DNA of 64,000 nucleotides from Lymantria dispar (lineage: Eukaryota > Arthropoda > Insecta > Lepidoptera > Erebidae). This document shows positions 1 to 10,837 of the stretch, piece by piece; the stretch's first letter is position 1, and the number at the start of each line of letters is the position of its first letter. The notes below the pieces were generated by a model, which was not told the DNA's origin, ran no database searches, and worked only from the letters and a program-made list of their open reading frames with translations. Both the position numbers and the translations under genes were made by a program. Location of the stretch: contig CM063446.1 of NCBI GenBank assembly GCA_032191425.1, positions 4,030,001 to 4,094,000 on the forward strand, in the 5' to 3' direction.

Positions 1-71
1 ATAATATTCCTAGCCGCTACCAGACAGTAAGTTAAAATCAAGATATTAATCCAATTTTCTATCTCTAGAAA

Positions 72-155
72 TAACCAAATTTGAAGCGTCTATTTGTTGT
101 CAAAATAATAGGTTTTATTTATGCTCACACAATTATTTACACGACACCTATGTCT
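72..155 (+). repeat. Helitron-like CTAG-family repeat, left part
   Basis: This stretch matches the start of repeats at 25878-26200 and 44627-44925 (shared words include GTCAAAATAATAGG and ACGACACCTATG). It is cut at about 155 by another repeat and resumes at about 454, so it is a split copy. It encodes nothing. Confidence 0.6.
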
Positions 156-453
156 AAAAAACCGGCCAAATGCGAGTCGGGGTCGCACACGAAGGGTTCC
201 GCACCATTATCTATAAAAAGGGAGAAAAATTGCGTTTGTTGTATAAGAGCCCCCTTAAATATTAATTTTATTTTGTTATTAATATTTATTGTTATAGCGG
301 CAACAGAAATGCATAATTTTTAAAAAATTCATCTGTCTAGCTATCGCGGTCCTTGAGATATAGATAGCTTGGTGACAGACAGACGGACGGACAGACAGCG
401 AAGTTTTAGTAATAGGGTCCCGTTTTTATCCCTTGGATACGAAACCCTAAAAA
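156..453 (+). repeat. Interspersed repeat ('AACCGGCCAA' family) inserted in a Helitron-like copy
   Basis: It runs from AAAAAACCGGCC to GAAACCCTAAAAA and includes a GACAGACGGACG tract. A second copy lies at 43588-43978. I recognise it as a repeat widespread in lepidopteran genomes, with no coding capacity. A short TAAAAA occurs at both junctions and could be a target duplication, although the A-rich ends make this weak. Confidence 0.65.
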
Positions 454-605
454 CGACTCAATTTTTTTTGTCTGTCTATTCGTTATGGGTAATCTTAAAA
501 ACGGCTGGACCGATACTGATAATTCTTTACTACCAGGTCTACCAACACTTACATAAGGAATAACTTAGGCTATATTTTATCCCAGGCTATATTTTATCCC
601 GGTGT
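454..605 (+). repeat. Helitron-like CTAG-family repeat, right part
   Basis: Continuation of the copy that starts at 72: GTCTGTCT, then GGCTGGACCGAT, then the TATATTTTATCCC motif, which is present twice in tandem at about 570-600. The diagnostic CTAG end is not reached. Confidence 0.5.
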
Positions 606-731
606 GGCTGGAGCAACTGTGAGAATTTAGTCGATTTTAAAATTATTTCACTAATAGAAAGCTATTTTTAATTGTATTCTTACTCCATCAACACAATAAC
701 ACAATAAAAAGAAATATGCAAGCCAACTGGT

Positions 732-761
732 GCGCGGGCGAAGCCGCGGGCAAAAGCTAGT
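732..761 (+). mobile_element. Helitron-like 3' terminus
   Basis: A stem CGCGG (733-737) / CCGCG (744-748) with a 6-nt loop is followed eight bases later by CTAG (757-760) and T. A short GC hairpin just upstream of CTRR-T is the 3' signature of Helitrons. The body upstream to about 610 is AT-rich and not recognised; no Rep/helicase coding is present, so this would be a non-autonomous copy. Confidence 0.55.
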
Positions 762-837
762 ATTTTATAAATCAAAAATCTTTTAGTAAGACAAAGTAAG
801 CCGCATCTAAACTTAAAAATCAATATTAATTTAGCAT

Positions 838-905
838 CATGTCCCCTGAGTTTTCTTGCCGGATCTTTCTCAGAGTGGCCGCGTTCCGATCCGGTGGTAG
901 TATAT
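838..905 (+). repeat. LINE-like 3'-end fragment (CCGGATC family)
   Basis: The sequence reads TTCTTGCCGGATC then GCGTTCCGATCCGGTGG. The same segment recurs at 16635-16800 (plus) and 2358-2512 (minus). The fuller copy at 16635 ends in short TTTGATTTGA repeats, as CR1/L2-type LINEs do. The exact clade is not determinable here. Confidence 0.5.
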
Positions 906-1074
906 TAGTTTTGTTAGTTTTTAAATCAACAAATTGTAACAATAATTGCTACAAATTTAATAATTAATAATAATTACTAACCATAAACAATATAATTTTT
1001 TCATATAGAATCATTTTCTTCTTACACTGGCAATAAATTTGTACTAAAATGTGGGTCAAAATTTAATAAATTTA

Positions 1075-1252
1075 TAACTAATTTTCTGTATCGGGTAGAT
1101 AATTATAAATGTCTGTAATAACGATTACTTGTTGGACGTGAGACACCTTAGTCCGCCCGTGACCATGAATGCTGCAAAGTGTTCGAAACGTCGGGCAATC
1201 ATAAATCAAATACAAACGCGATATAATCCGTAAAATTAGTTTTATTTACAAT
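1075..1252 (-). repeat. Hairpin (snap-back) MITE-like repeat, partial
   Basis: It contains the core CCCGTGACCATGAA, GTGTTCGAAACGTCGGGC, and the terminal word GATATAATCCGTAAAA...TTTTATTTA. Full copies elsewhere (30424-30580, 55757-55885) carry matching inverted ends. The left inverted arm is absent here, so this copy is partial. Confidence 0.55.
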
Positions 1253-1277
1253 GTGTAGTGCTCGCGTAAACATCAGA

Positions 1278-1535
1278 TATCAATATGTACATATTTTAAT
1301 AGCTATATAATTTTACTACTACCCTCTCTTGCCCGCGGGTATCGTAAAAGATTACTAAGTGATAACTTGTACATTTAACAACTATGCAAGAGAAGGAAAA
1401 CTCGAAGTAAAACCCTATAACGCCTAACCAGCGTGGTAGTATAGTATAGTAGGTCAATTTCCTTCCTATTGTGAGGAGGCTCGAGCCCAACAGTGGGATG
1501 TATATGAGCTGAAATGATGGTAAAATAAATAGTCA
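1278..1535 (+). repeat. (ATG)n-tailed SINE-like repeat with 13-bp TSD
   Basis: Member of the commonest repeat in the window: TTGCCCGnGGGT, GTCGTAAAAGA, GCAAGAGAAGGAAAACTCGAA, TAAAACCCTATA, CAGCGTGGTA, GGAGGCTCGAGCCCAACAGT, then GAGCTGAAATGATG. CGTAAACATCAGA is present at 1265-1277 and again at 1536-1548, bracketing the copy, which is good evidence that it moved by retrotransposition. Confidence 0.7.
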
Positions 1536-1776
1536 CGTAAACATCAGAAATCGTTATGTAGTAAGTTCTCTATTATTCTATTATAAGCATATTTTCTGTA
1601 TGATAACGCCTACAAATATTACTAACACCTTTCATTACTCATGATTGTTGTAAAAGATGATAGAGAGTTTTACAGGGCCAATTCTATCTGATGCCGTCTG
1701 GACAATAATTACATTCCCGAAGAGGGTTGCAAGCAGACACGGCTGATGATAAAACTATTGCCAAAATCAATATGTC

Positions 1777-2172
1777 ATCATCATCATCATTTCAGCCTAT
1801 CGCTGTCCACTGCTGGACGTAAGCCTTCCTCATGTTACGCCACAAAGTGCGGTCCTGTGCCGCCTGCATCCAACGACGTCCAGCAACTTTCACCAGGTCG
1901 TCGGTCCACCTAGTGGGGAGGCGTCCTACACTGCTTCGTCCAATACGTGGTCGCCAAACGAGAACCTTTCTTCCCCAGCGGTTGTCGGTTCGTTGAGCGA
2001 TGTGGCCTGTCCATTGCCACTTCAGTGTGCTAATTCTTCGTGCTATACACCCGTTCTTCTGCGAATTTCCGTATTTCGAATTCTATCTAGCAGAGAAATC
2101 CCGAGCATAGCCCGTTCCATAGTACGCTGGGCGACTTTGAGCCTTGTTATGAGGCCTACATTTAGGGACCAC
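1777..2172 (-). mobile_element. RTE-clade LINE 3' end (family RTE-B), decayed
   Basis: Read on the minus strand it encodes the C-terminal end of an RTE reverse transcriptase ORF: a TWSLNVGLI-like segment, RLKVAQRTMER, DRIRNTEIRRRTG, and at the distal end words of the RWTDDLVKVAGRRWMQAAQD type, finishing in a CAT-repeat (ATG on the minus strand). The frame is broken. It matches the copy at 46161-50150. It is truncated at its 5' side and cannot be active. Confidence 0.8.
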
Positions 2173-2357
2173 GTAAACCAATATGTACTATGAAAGTATA
2201 CATATTGTGTCGACTGATAATTGAGATTTGGGATAAGTACGAGATGATGAGTGGAGAATACAACCAGCGCTTTATTCACCTATTTTTTTTTTTTTATTTA
2301 AGACAACACCCTGCACTAAGGAAATAATCCTTGTATTGCGGGGGACTTTACAAACAT

Positions 2358-2512
2358 ATAATTCAAATTCAAATCATTTATTATGTATAAACCCCGCGGG
2401 GGCACTTACATATTGTCATTTTTTTTACAATTTTCTTAAAGTTATAATTACCGCCGGATCGGAACGCGACCGCACTGAGAAGTTCCGGCAAGAAACTCGG
2501 CGGGATTGTCTG
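2358..2512 (-). repeat. LINE-like 3' end (CCGGATC family)
   Basis: AAATTCAAATCATTTATT, then CCGCGGGGGCACTTACATA, then GCCGGATCGGAACGCG and CCGGCAAGAAACTCGG. It is the reverse complement of the 16635-16800 copy. No coding capacity. Confidence 0.55.
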
Positions 2513-2639
2513 TTTTATATTTTTTTTTTTTTAATTTCTTTTAAATAAAATTACATCTTACAACATGCTTATTAATAGTTCCAGTGTAATGCCATTCGAA
2601 ATATTATATAATATAGTTCACAAATATAATAATAATCAC

Positions 2640-2832
2640 AAATGTAATAAAAAAAACTATGGTTGGACCAGATCCCGCAAGCGGCACCCGATCACGAGTT
2701 AACTACTAGAGCAGCCATCACTCCCCTCAACCATAATGGAGGGAAGGGAGTGACCCGCTCCTCATAGCTACCGCTAGCAAACCCTTCGGTGAGCATGACC
2801 AATACCATTTGCCACAAACATAAAACACAGAT
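2640..2832. other. Unrecognised moderately GC-rich stretch
   Basis: No open frame of note and no match to other segments that I noticed. It contains a short imperfect inverted pair around CTCCCCTC / GAGGGAAGGGAG (about 2720-2755). It may be an old repeat with no other copy in this window. Confidence 0.3.
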
Positions 2833-2975
2833 CAATTAATGGACACAAATTACATCCAGACTCAGAACAACAATTTGTGGTTCGCACAAAATGTTGTCCC
2901 GCGTGGGATTCGAACCCCCGACACTGGCGCTGTAGGTCGCTATCTTAACCACTACGCCATCTGTGCAGTCAAACC
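2833..2975 (-). repeat. tRNA-derived SINE
   Basis: On the minus strand the head reads GACTGCACAGATGGCGTAGTGGTTAAGATA (A-box-like), followed by the B-box GGTTCGAATCCC-like word and a tail containing GTTGTTCTGAGTCTGGATG and TTTGTGTCCATTAATT. Seven copies occur in the window. The cloverleaf is not intact, so this is a SINE and not a tRNA gene. Confidence 0.75.
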
Positions 2976-3282
2976 TTGAAGATGGCCGTATGTTTATCCA
3001 TCATCAATACCGTTAAAAACACCTCCGAAATGTAATTCAAAGTGTATTTAAATACTTTAGAAAAGCTTTGCATATTTGTGTACTTTATATGACGGTAGCC
3101 ATGTTTTGCCTCTAATTTACATATGCATCATGCATATTTAAATTAGAGGCTATATTATTATGCATAGTAAACATAATCTTAAGGCGGAAATTCGCAAAAA
3201 AAATATCCACCAAAATTAAATATTTTTTAATAAATTCAACAACATCTTGATATATAGAATCATTATCATTTTTTTGTTTAAT

Positions 3283-3545
3283 CGTCAGTGCACGCCCCGC
3301 CCGTTCCGTCCAGGGTGACGAAAGGGTGGAACGCGGCCCCATAATCCACTGTATTCACTTTTCATCGCCATTGGGCCGACCACCGGCATTGTGTTGCTTA
3401 TCGTCCGTGGCCAGCCCGGTAGAATACCTTTTCGAGTATCCACCCTCCTTACCGCCCGTCCCAGAACCTTGGTCGGCCACACGCGGTTAGCCTCATCGCG
3501 GCTGATGGACTATTCCCCGGCCTAGTTATCCGTTGCCTCGGCTAG
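3283..3545 (-). mobile_element. Old R1-like LINE 3'-UTR fragment
   Basis: It resembles the 3' UTR of the R1-clade copies (GCCCCGCCCGTTCCGTCC, GGGCCGACCACCGG, GCCTCGGCTAGGG) but carries many substitutions and small gaps, so it is an older insertion. A younger copy follows directly. Confidence 0.65.
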
Positions 3546-3561
3546 GGATCATTAACACCCT

Positions 3562-4326
3562 TTTTTTTTTTTTTTTTTTTTTTTATCGGTGGGCTATGGT
3601 AAGCGCACGCGCGGTCCAATCCGTCCGGGGCGATGAAAGGACGCCGCGCGGGCCCATAACCCACCCGTACCCACGTCACCTCGTTGTTGGGCCGACCACC
3701 GGAGCAGATGTGACTTCTCGTCAGTGGTCGGCCCGACGGAATACCCTTTCAGGTATCCTCACCTCTCGACGTACTGGGACGTCGGTCGCCGTCGCGCGGT
3801 CAGCCTCTCCGCGGGTGACGGACAATTCCCCGGTCCGATCACCCGCGGCCTCGGCTAGGGCGGCATTAGGCGCAGATACTCGCGCCTGCGCCGCCCGAGT
3901 CGCCGGCGGCGGAACGTGTCGCCGAATAGGAGCTCTACTCGCACACGATCCGCCGCCTCCTTCCGTGAGATTACGGCCACAGAAGGCGGCGACCGCGCCC
4001 CAGTTCCTGACGCTGACGAGCATCTCCCTGGCGATGGTCGGCAGCGCCAGGTCGGCACCGATAATTGCGACGAGTTCACGGCGATCCCCCTCTCATGCAG
4101 CACACTCCTCGAGCATGTGCTGCGCCGTGTCCTCGTCGCAACTGCAGTGGTGGCAGGACGGTGTGCTCTCCCTCCTGACAATCTTGTGCAGGTATTTCCC
4201 GAAGCAACCGTGCCCCGTCAGCACCTGCACCAGTCGGAAGGAAAGCACCCCGTGCGTCCGCTCCAACCACTCCATCAGCACCGGCCGGAGGGCCTCGACG
4301 GTCCTGACACCGTACCGAGGACTCTA
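3562..4326 (-). mobile_element. R1-clade LINE, 5'-truncated, with 16-bp TSD
   Basis: On the minus strand it holds the end of ORF2 (stop at 3855-3857), the 3' UTR and a poly(A) seen as T24 at 3561-3584. The flanks carry GGATCATTAACACCCT (3546-3561) and GGATCTTTAACACCCT (4327-4342), a TSD with one mismatch. The coding part has a 2-bp deletion near 3976 relative to the intact copy, so the frame is broken. It is most similar to the copy at 62789-64000 (shared variants in the 3' UTR and ORF). Confidence 0.85.
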
Positions 4327-4744
4327 GGATCTTTAACACCCTGCACTTATTTCAATTATTTGTAATCGACAGAATTTGTTCACTCCTTGTATACAATCTC
4401 CAGTTAGTAATCACTCCCTATCTAATATTATGCTACATGTAGTTCATCCATCTTTTTTTTGATCTATCCTTACTCCATCGCCTTCACTACTCCTTAACAG
4501 TTTTCTCACAGTATTATTTTAATCTCGTTTCATATCATGTCTATTCTACGTCAAACGTTCACTCCTTAGAATAATATCGTATAGAAGGATAGTGTCCATA
4601 CGTAAGCCATCAAAATTATGAAGCAAACAATACTAAATGCGTGCACACACGCACACCACTTTAAAAATTATGAAATCAAATTTTGTTTTTATTAACATAA
4701 ATCATCGGAATACTTTTAAGAGTAATGTTAGTATACTTTTGATG

Positions 4745-5127
4745 TGAAACATCTATAGGCGAAGGTAAGGTAAACCCTATCGTCGCGTTTAACGCCACGC
4801 TTCGCGGTTCTCTCTTAATTAACTAGCTATTAATTAAATATCCAGATATATATTTCTAAATTGTAACAAAACCATAGTGCGATTTAAAATTTTGTACAAC
4901 GCCATCTAGTGAGCTCAAAGTAAATTGTTACCTATAATGTATACTAATGAAAATAAATGTTTATTGAATAAAAATCATCATTTTCTGGAAAACAAATCGT
5001 AATATTATTTTTATTAATACTTTATGCTATATTAATTCCTGTCGTAATCTGTTTTTTTTATGCATATATACTTGTACATAATAATTTCGATGTTGCACAT
5101 CTACCAGGCGTCTTGAGCGACGGCTCA
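4745..5127 (+). repeat. Secondary insertion inside the hAT-type MITE
   Basis: This segment is absent from the MITE copies at 31709, 32668 and 61450. Its right end (CATCTACCAGGCG and upstream words) recurs in reverse at 19488-19605 and 39290-39415, so it is a mobile repeat in its own right. Its class is unknown to me; no clear TSD was found. Confidence 0.5.
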
Positions 5128-5309
5128 TTTTTTTTGTTTTTCAAATGTGTTGTGACACCATTTAAATGCACAAATCGTCATAATTACCTATTTATTTTTT
5201 AAGAGTTGCGTACGTATTTGCAGTAGTGACCTTGTACATTACGGAACGGTTCCAGCGTAAGCTCCATTAGGCTCCAATTGAAATGCTTCACTTTTTGTGC
5301 GCGAACTTA

Positions 5310-5376
5310 CCTTCGTTATTATTATTATTACGTTACGTTATTATTATTATGTTATTATTATTATTCTTACGTTATT
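5310..5376. repeat. TTA-rich microsatellite
   Basis: Interrupted TTA repeats with two ACGTTA/ATGTTA interruptions inside the right end of the MITE. The matching tract in unit 2 is at about 9380-9446. Confidence 0.7.
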
Positions 5377-5449
5377 ATTCTAAGGTTCACTCCTTAACTT
5401 TTCCTTCACTGGTGCAACATTCACACTAGGAGATGAACCTTGGATCTCC

Positions 5450-5823
5450 TTGCTGTGGCGCAGCATACAACTCACCACCCCTTTCTTGTCTGTGGGGTTT
5501 ACAAAGCACGATTAAGGGATATAATATACATATCACATGTATCCATGATAGGGACACGTCGAAATAAAACCCTATTTTTTTTTTATGGTTGGGCTATGGT
5601 AAGCACACGCGCGGTCCATTCCGTCCGGGGCGATGAAAGGATGGAGCGCGGCCCATAACCCACCCGTACCGGAGCAGGGTGACTTGTCGTCAGTGGTCGG
5701 CTCGAAAATAAAACCCTATACCAACACGTCTGACCAGTGTGGTATAAATTTCCATCACTGTGGAGGGGGCTCGAGCCAGAATGTATATGAACTGCAATGA
5801 TGATGATGACGATGACGATGAAT
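5450..5823 (+). repeat. (ATG)n-tailed SINE-like repeat split by an R1 fragment (unit 1)
   Basis: The 5' part ends at the AAATAAAACCCTAT target (5562-5575). The 3' part resumes at 5706 with the same word and goes on with ACCAACACGTCTGACCAG and a tail of ATGATGATGACGATGACGATG. The tail has diverged from pure ATG repeats. Confidence 0.75.
5576..5705 (-). mobile_element. R1-clade LINE 3'-UTR fragment in the SINE-like repeat (unit 1)
   Basis: A 130-bp insertion with poly(A) seen as a T run and the 3' UTR words GGGCTATGGTAAGC and CCGTCCGGGGCGATGAAAGG, ending GTCAGTGGTCGGCTCG. It has an internal deletion that removes one arm of the UTR hairpin. The TSD is AAATAAAACCCTAT (5562-5575 and 5706-5719). 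Confidence 0.85.
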
Positions 5824-5829
5824 CAAAGA

Positions 5830-6740
5830 TTCCAGCTGTGAGGAGTAATCTATATCAATCTTAGACTAATAGAAGGTTAGTTCGATACTCAAGAGATCAA
5901 AAACGTGAAGCAAAAAACACTACATGCATGCAAAAATTCCACGCATACACACGCACACCACTGTACAATGGAGTTGCCTCTAAAATCTAACTACCCCAAA
6001 ATCGGGGAAAATGTTTATTATTTAGACTGCTACTGCTCACACATAGATTTTCTGTGAGTATTACCCTGGACGGACCAGCCGGCGGCTGTAGATGGAAGAC
6101 TATCACATTGTCCTACCCTATAAATATTATTACAGTTGTGTCTTCTGTTGTCCTAATAAAGATTCATTATACTTTTGAAACTATTTCTTTAAAACTAATA
6201 ACTAAACTAGTAGAAAAAGATTAAAATAATTGAAAATTTATTCAGTTACTTAATGCTGATCTTAATAATTTTAATTGGAAATTGTACTTTTTTTGTAATC
6301 TTTATGTTCTTAATTAATTGAGTAGAATATTTTAATAAAATCTCTTAGATCTTGCTAATATAAATACATCACTCATATTTTAAGAGAAAATATATTTTGT
6401 AATAGTTTTCTTTGATTTTTACAAGCTATGCTTGCTGTTTTGCTCGTGGTACTATTATGATAAAATAAAATTAATATAAATTTATACATTCGGCATCCTA
6501 GGGCCATCCTTTTTTTTTTTGTATATATAATATTATTTTATTGCATAAAAAACTTATGAGGCATTTGGTAGGGCTTTGGTATATTTATATTTTAAGAGCA
6601 TGGAAGCTTGTGGTATACGTAAGCATTTTCTTTTTCGTCTCCTCAGCCCATGTACCCACTATTTATAAGTACGGGAAAACGAAAAGTCGTGAATGGTAAC
6701 TACTGCATACTTAATTCGTGAAAATAAAATGCATAAAATC
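5830..6740. other. AT-rich spacer in unit 1
   Basis: No gene seen. At about 6050-6125 there is a fragment similar to the repeat at 50990-51090 (ATTTTCTGTGAG, GGCGGCTGTAGA). The rest is AT-rich with no feature that I can support. The matching region of unit 2 is 9900-10810. Confidence 0.5.
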
Positions 6741-6767
6741 AAAATGTACTCTATAACTGTCATTATA

Positions 6768-7325
6768 CACGGCGCAGCACACGCTCGAGGAGTGTGCTGC
6801 GTGGGAGGGGGAGCGCTGTGAACTCGTCGCAATTATCGGTGCCGACCTGGCGCTGCCGACCATCGCCAGGGAAATGCTGGTCAGTGTCAGGAACTGGGAC
6901 GCGGTCGCCACCTTCTGTGAGGCCGTTATCTCACGGAAGGAGGCAGCGGATCGTGTGACAGTAGAACTCCTATTCGGCGACATGTTCCGCCGCCGGCGAT
7001 TCGGGCAGCGCAGGCGCGAGTATCTGCGCCTAATGCCGCCCTAGCCCAGGCCGCGGGTGATCGGACCGGGGAATTGTCCGTCACCCGCGGAGAGGCTGAC
7101 CGCGTGACGGCGACCAACGTCCCAGGACGTCGAGAGGTGAGGTTACCCGAAAGGGTATGCCTTCGGGCCGACCACTGACGACAAGTCACATCTGCTCCGG
7201 TGGTCGGCCCAACAATGAGGTGACGTGGGTACGGGTGGGTTATGTGCCCGCGCGCCGTCCTTTCATCGCCCCGGACGGACCAGGACCGCGCGTGCACTTA
7301 CCATAGCCCACCAATAAAAAAAAAA
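6768..7325 (+). mobile_element. R1-clade LINE, 5'-truncated, 15-bp TSD (unit 1)
   Basis: ATAACTGTCATTATA flanks the insertion (6753-6767 and 7326-7340). The first 277 bases keep an open frame for the last 91 codons of ORF2, starting inside the zinc knuckle (TAQHTLEECAAWEGER) and ending YLRLMPP-stop at 7042-7044. The 3' UTR with its hairpin and a short poly(A) follow. There is no catalytic domain, so it is inert. Confidence 0.9.
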
Positions 7326-7649
7326 ATAACTGTCATTATATTAAAGGTTGTGATGGCTGTTCTAATAGTTAATCGTGATCGGGTGCCATTTATAGAAACA
7401 GGTGCAGCCATATTATTTTGCATTGTATAGAAATCTCTGTATAGAAATTTTACAATATATAGAACGCTCTTAAATTAAAATTTGTAAATTGAGACTTTTA
7501 GATTTATCCAATTTTGATACCTGTTAGGAGCTATCGAAAGAGATTTTTTAATTTCGAATCAATAAATAAATAAATACTGAGATTAGCGCGTTTAAACAAA
7601 CTCTCTATAATTTTTATTACATATCTTATATCTTTAAACGAGCAATTCT

Positions 7650-7656
7650 TGTATAT

Positions 7657-7691
<35 letters not shown>

Positions 7692-7739
7692 ATATATATA
7701 TAATATATATATAATATATATATAATATATAATAATATT
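7650..7739. repeat. AT microsatellite (unit 1)
   Basis: An interrupted (AT)n tract. It is 13 bp longer than its counterpart at 11720-11796, the only length difference seen between the duplicated units. Confidence 0.9.
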
Positions 7740-7960
7740 ATAAATGCGAAAGTAAGGATGTTTGTTTGTTTGTTTGTTTGTAACGCTTTCACGCTTAAAC
7801 CGCCGAACCGATTTCAAAAATTCTTTCACCAATGGAAAGCTATAATATCAGGGAGTAACATAGGCTATATTTTATCCCGGTATTCCCACAGGAACGGGAA
7901 CTACGCCGCGGGTAAAGCGACTGAAACCGAAGCGAAGCGAGGGCGGGTTATATATACATA
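7740..7960 (+). repeat. Helitron-like CTAG-family repeat (unit 1)
   Basis: ATGCGAAAGTAAGGATG, GTTTGTTTGTTTG, ACCGATTTCAAAAATTC, TTCACCAATGGAAAGC, AACATAGGCTATATTTTATCC, then ACCGAAGCGAAGCGAGGGCGGGTT. It matches copies at 26854-27509 and 38323-38545 but lacks the final GCTAGT. Confidence 0.65.
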
Positions 7961-8390
7961 TTCAGGATCTCGGAAACGGCTCCAATGATTTTGTTGAAAC
8001 TTGGCATACTAGAGGTTTCGGGTCCAAAAAATCGATCTAGCTAGGTTTTATTTATAGAAAATGTTGTTTTGTTCGTGTTTTTAGCAAAACAAACAATAAC
8101 ATTAAATTTAAAAGAATATGAATTCAAATTTCGTTGTTTGTTGTTGAGTTACGATAGCTCAGATGGAAAGTTGACAGGTTCTAATTTTGATTTTGTTGAC
8201 ATTCAAACAGCGTCGGTTCGAATCTCGGTATTATTATTAATCTCTTTTTGTAATTTTTTATATATTTTTCATTATTTATTTTTTATTAATATATATCTAA
8301 ATAAATTCGACAAAAATATTACGAGCGAAGCTCGGTCAACCAGATATTTACATTATAATACAGATAAATGATGATGAATTTTAATTTTAA
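7961..8390 (+). repeat. Composite repeat following the Helitron-like copy (unit 1)
   Basis: It holds a motif that I recognise as common in lepidopteran repeats (GGATCTCGGAAACGGCTC, AAAAATCGATCTAGCTAGG), then a tRNA-like word GGTTCGAATCTCGG near 8217, then a hairpin-prone CGAGCGAAGCTCG at about 8322. The element type is uncertain. The short open frame across it is probably fortuitous. Confidence 0.4.
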
Positions 8391-8634
8391 ACAAACAAAT
8401 CTTTAACACCCTGCACTTATTTCAATTATTTGTAATCGACAGAATTTGTTCACTCCTTGTATACAATCTCCAGTTAGTAATCACTCCCTATCTAATATTA
8501 TGCTACATGTAGTTCATCCATCTTTTTTTTGATCTATCCTTACTCCATCGCCTTCACTACTCCTTAACAGTTTTCTCACAGTATTATTTTAATCTCGTTT
8601 CATATCATGTCTATTCTACGTCAAACGTTCACTC

Positions 8635-9454
8635 CTTAGAATAATATCGTATAGAAGGATAGTGTCCATACGTAAGCCATCAAAATTATGAAGCAAACAA
8701 TACTAAATGCGTGCACACACGCACACCACTTTAAAAATTATGAAATCAAATTTTGTTTTTATTAACATAAATCATCGGAATACTTTTAAGAGTAATGTTA
8801 GTATACTTTTGATGTGAAACATCTATAGGCGAAGGTAAGGTAAACCCTATCGTCGCGTTTAACGCCACGCTTCGCGGTTCTCTCTTAATTAACTAGCTAT
8901 TAATTAAATATCCAGATATATATTTCTAAATTGTAACAAAACCATAGTGCGATTTAAAATTTTGTACAACGCCATCTAGTGAGCTCAAAGTAAATTGTTA
9001 CCTATAATGTATACTAATGAAAATAAATGTTTATTGAATAAAAATCATCATTTTCTGGAAAACAAATCGTAATATTATTTTTATTAATACTTTATGCTAT
9101 ATTAATTCCTGTCGTAATCTGTTTTTTTTATGCATATATACTTGTACATAATAATTTCGATGTTGCACATCTACCAGGCGTCTTGAGCGACGGCTCATTT
9201 TTTTTGTTTTTCAAATGTGTTGTGACACCATTTAAATGCACAAATCGTCATAATTACCTATTTATTTTTTAAGAGTTGCGTACGTATTTGCAGTAGTGAC
9301 CTTGTACATTACGGAACGGTTCCAGCGTAAGCTCCATTAGGCTCCAATTGAAATGCTTCACTTTTTGTGCGCGAACTTACCTTCGTTATTATTATTATTA
9401 CGTTACGTTATTATTATTATGTTATTATTATTATTCTTACGTTATTATTCTAAG
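8635..9454 (+). mobile_element. hAT-type MITE, long form (unit 2)
   Basis: Duplicate of 4565-5384, with TSD GTTCACTC at 8627-8634 and 9455-9462 and the same secondary insertion (8815-9197). It arose by duplication of the segment and not by a new insertion. Confidence 0.8.
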
Positions 9455-9519
9455 GTTCACTCCTTAACTTTTCCTTCACTGGTGCAACATTCACACTAGG
9501 AGATGAACCTTGGATCTCC

Positions 9520-9893
9520 TTGCTGTGGCGCAGCATACAACTCACCACCCCTTTCTTGTCTGTGGGGTTTACAAAGCACGATTAAGGGATATAATATACA
9601 TATCACATGTATCCATGATAGGGACACGTCGAAATAAAACCCTATTTTTTTTTTATGGTTGGGCTATGGTAAGCACACGCGCGGTCCATTCCGTCCGGGG
9701 CGATGAAAGGATGGAGCGCGGCCCATAACCCACCCGTACCGGAGCAGGGTGACTTGTCGTCAGTGGTCGGCTCGAAAATAAAACCCTATACCAACACGTC
9801 TGACCAGTGTGGTATAAATTTCCATCACTGTGGAGGGGGCTCGAGCCAGAATGTATATGAACTGCAATGATGATGATGACGATGACGATGAAT
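9520..9893 (+). repeat. (ATG)n-tailed SINE-like repeat split by an R1 fragment (unit 2)
   Basis: Duplicate of 5450-5823. Confidence 0.75.
9646..9775 (-). mobile_element. R1-clade LINE 3'-UTR fragment (unit 2)
   Basis: Duplicate of 5576-5705; TSD at 9632-9645 and 9776-9789. Confidence 0.85.
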
Positions 9894-10837
9894 CAAAGAT
9901 TCCAGCTGTGAGGAGTAATCTATATCAATCTTAGACTAATAGAAGGTTAGTTCGATACTCAAGAGATCAAAAACGTGAAGCAAAAAACACTACATGCATG
10001 CAAAAATTCCACGCATACACACGCACACCACTGTACAATGGAGTTGCCTCTAAAATCTAACTACCCCAAAATCGGGGAAAATGTTTATTATTTAGACTGC
10101 TACTGCTCACACATAGATTTTCTGTGAGTATTACCCTGGACGGACCAGCCGGCGGCTGTAGATGGAAGACTATCACATTGTCCTACCCTATAAATATTAT
10201 TACAGTTGTGTCTTCTGTTGTCCTAATAAAGATTCATTATACTTTTGAAACTATTTCTTTAAAACTAATAACTAAACTAGTAGAAAAAGATTAAAATAAT
10301 TGAAAATTTATTCAGTTACTTAATGCTGATCTTAATAATTTTAATTGGAAATTGTACTTTTTTTGTAATCTTTATGTTCTTAATTAATTGAGTAGAATAT
10401 TTTAATAAAATCTCTTAGATCTTGCTAATATAAATACATCACTCATATTTTAAGAGAAAATATATTTTGTAATAGTTTTCTTTGATTTTTACAAGCTATG
10501 CTTGCTGTTTTGCTCGTGGTACTATTATGATAAAATAAAATTAATATAAATTTATACATTCGGCATCCTAGGGCCATCCTTTTTTTTTTTGTATATATAA
10601 TATTATTTTATTGCATAAAAAACTTATGAGGCATTTGGTAGGGCTTTGGTATATTTATATTTTAAGAGCATGGAAGCTTGTGGTATACGTAAGCATTTTC
10701 TTTTTCGTCTCCTCAGCCCATGTACCCACTATTTATAAGTACGGGAAAACGAAAAGTCGTGAATGGTAACTACTGCATACTTAATTCGTGAAAATAAAAT
10801 GCATAAAATCAAAATGTACTCTATAACTGTCATTATA

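Larger units (their letters stand above)
4565..5384 (+). mobile_element. hAT-type MITE, long form (unit 1)
   Basis: The ends are inverted (CTTAGAATAATA at the left, ending ATTATTCTAAG), flanked by the 8-bp TSD GTTCACTC (4557-4564 and 5385-5392). An 8-bp TSD is the hallmark of hAT elements. The usual copy is about 394-439 bp; this one is 820 bp because of an insertion of about 390 bp (4745-5127). No transposase is encoded. Confidence 0.8.
4329..8398. repeat. Tandem segmental duplication, unit 1
   Basis: Bases from 4329 match those from 8399 at a constant offset of 4070 until the AT microsatellite near 7650, then at 4057 until 8397/12454. The difference of 13 bp comes from the AT tract. I noticed one substitution (A at 8167, G at 12224). 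The left edge sits two bases inside the right TSD of the R1 copy at 3562-4326. It could be a true recent duplication or an uncollapsed haplotype in the assembly. Confidence 0.9.

Noticed and set aside
3533..4327. 264-codon plus-strand frame
   Set aside because: It starts in the T run and runs antisense through an R1 3' UTR and ORF2; low-complexity Arg/Ser/Ala composition with no family.
6711..6983. 90-codon minus-strand frame repeated in unit 2
   Set aside because: Antisense of the R1 ORF2 end at 6768-7044; repetition in unit 2 only reflects the duplication.
7626..7832. Small minus-strand protein rich in Ile and Tyr
   Set aside because: It is a translation of the AT microsatellite.
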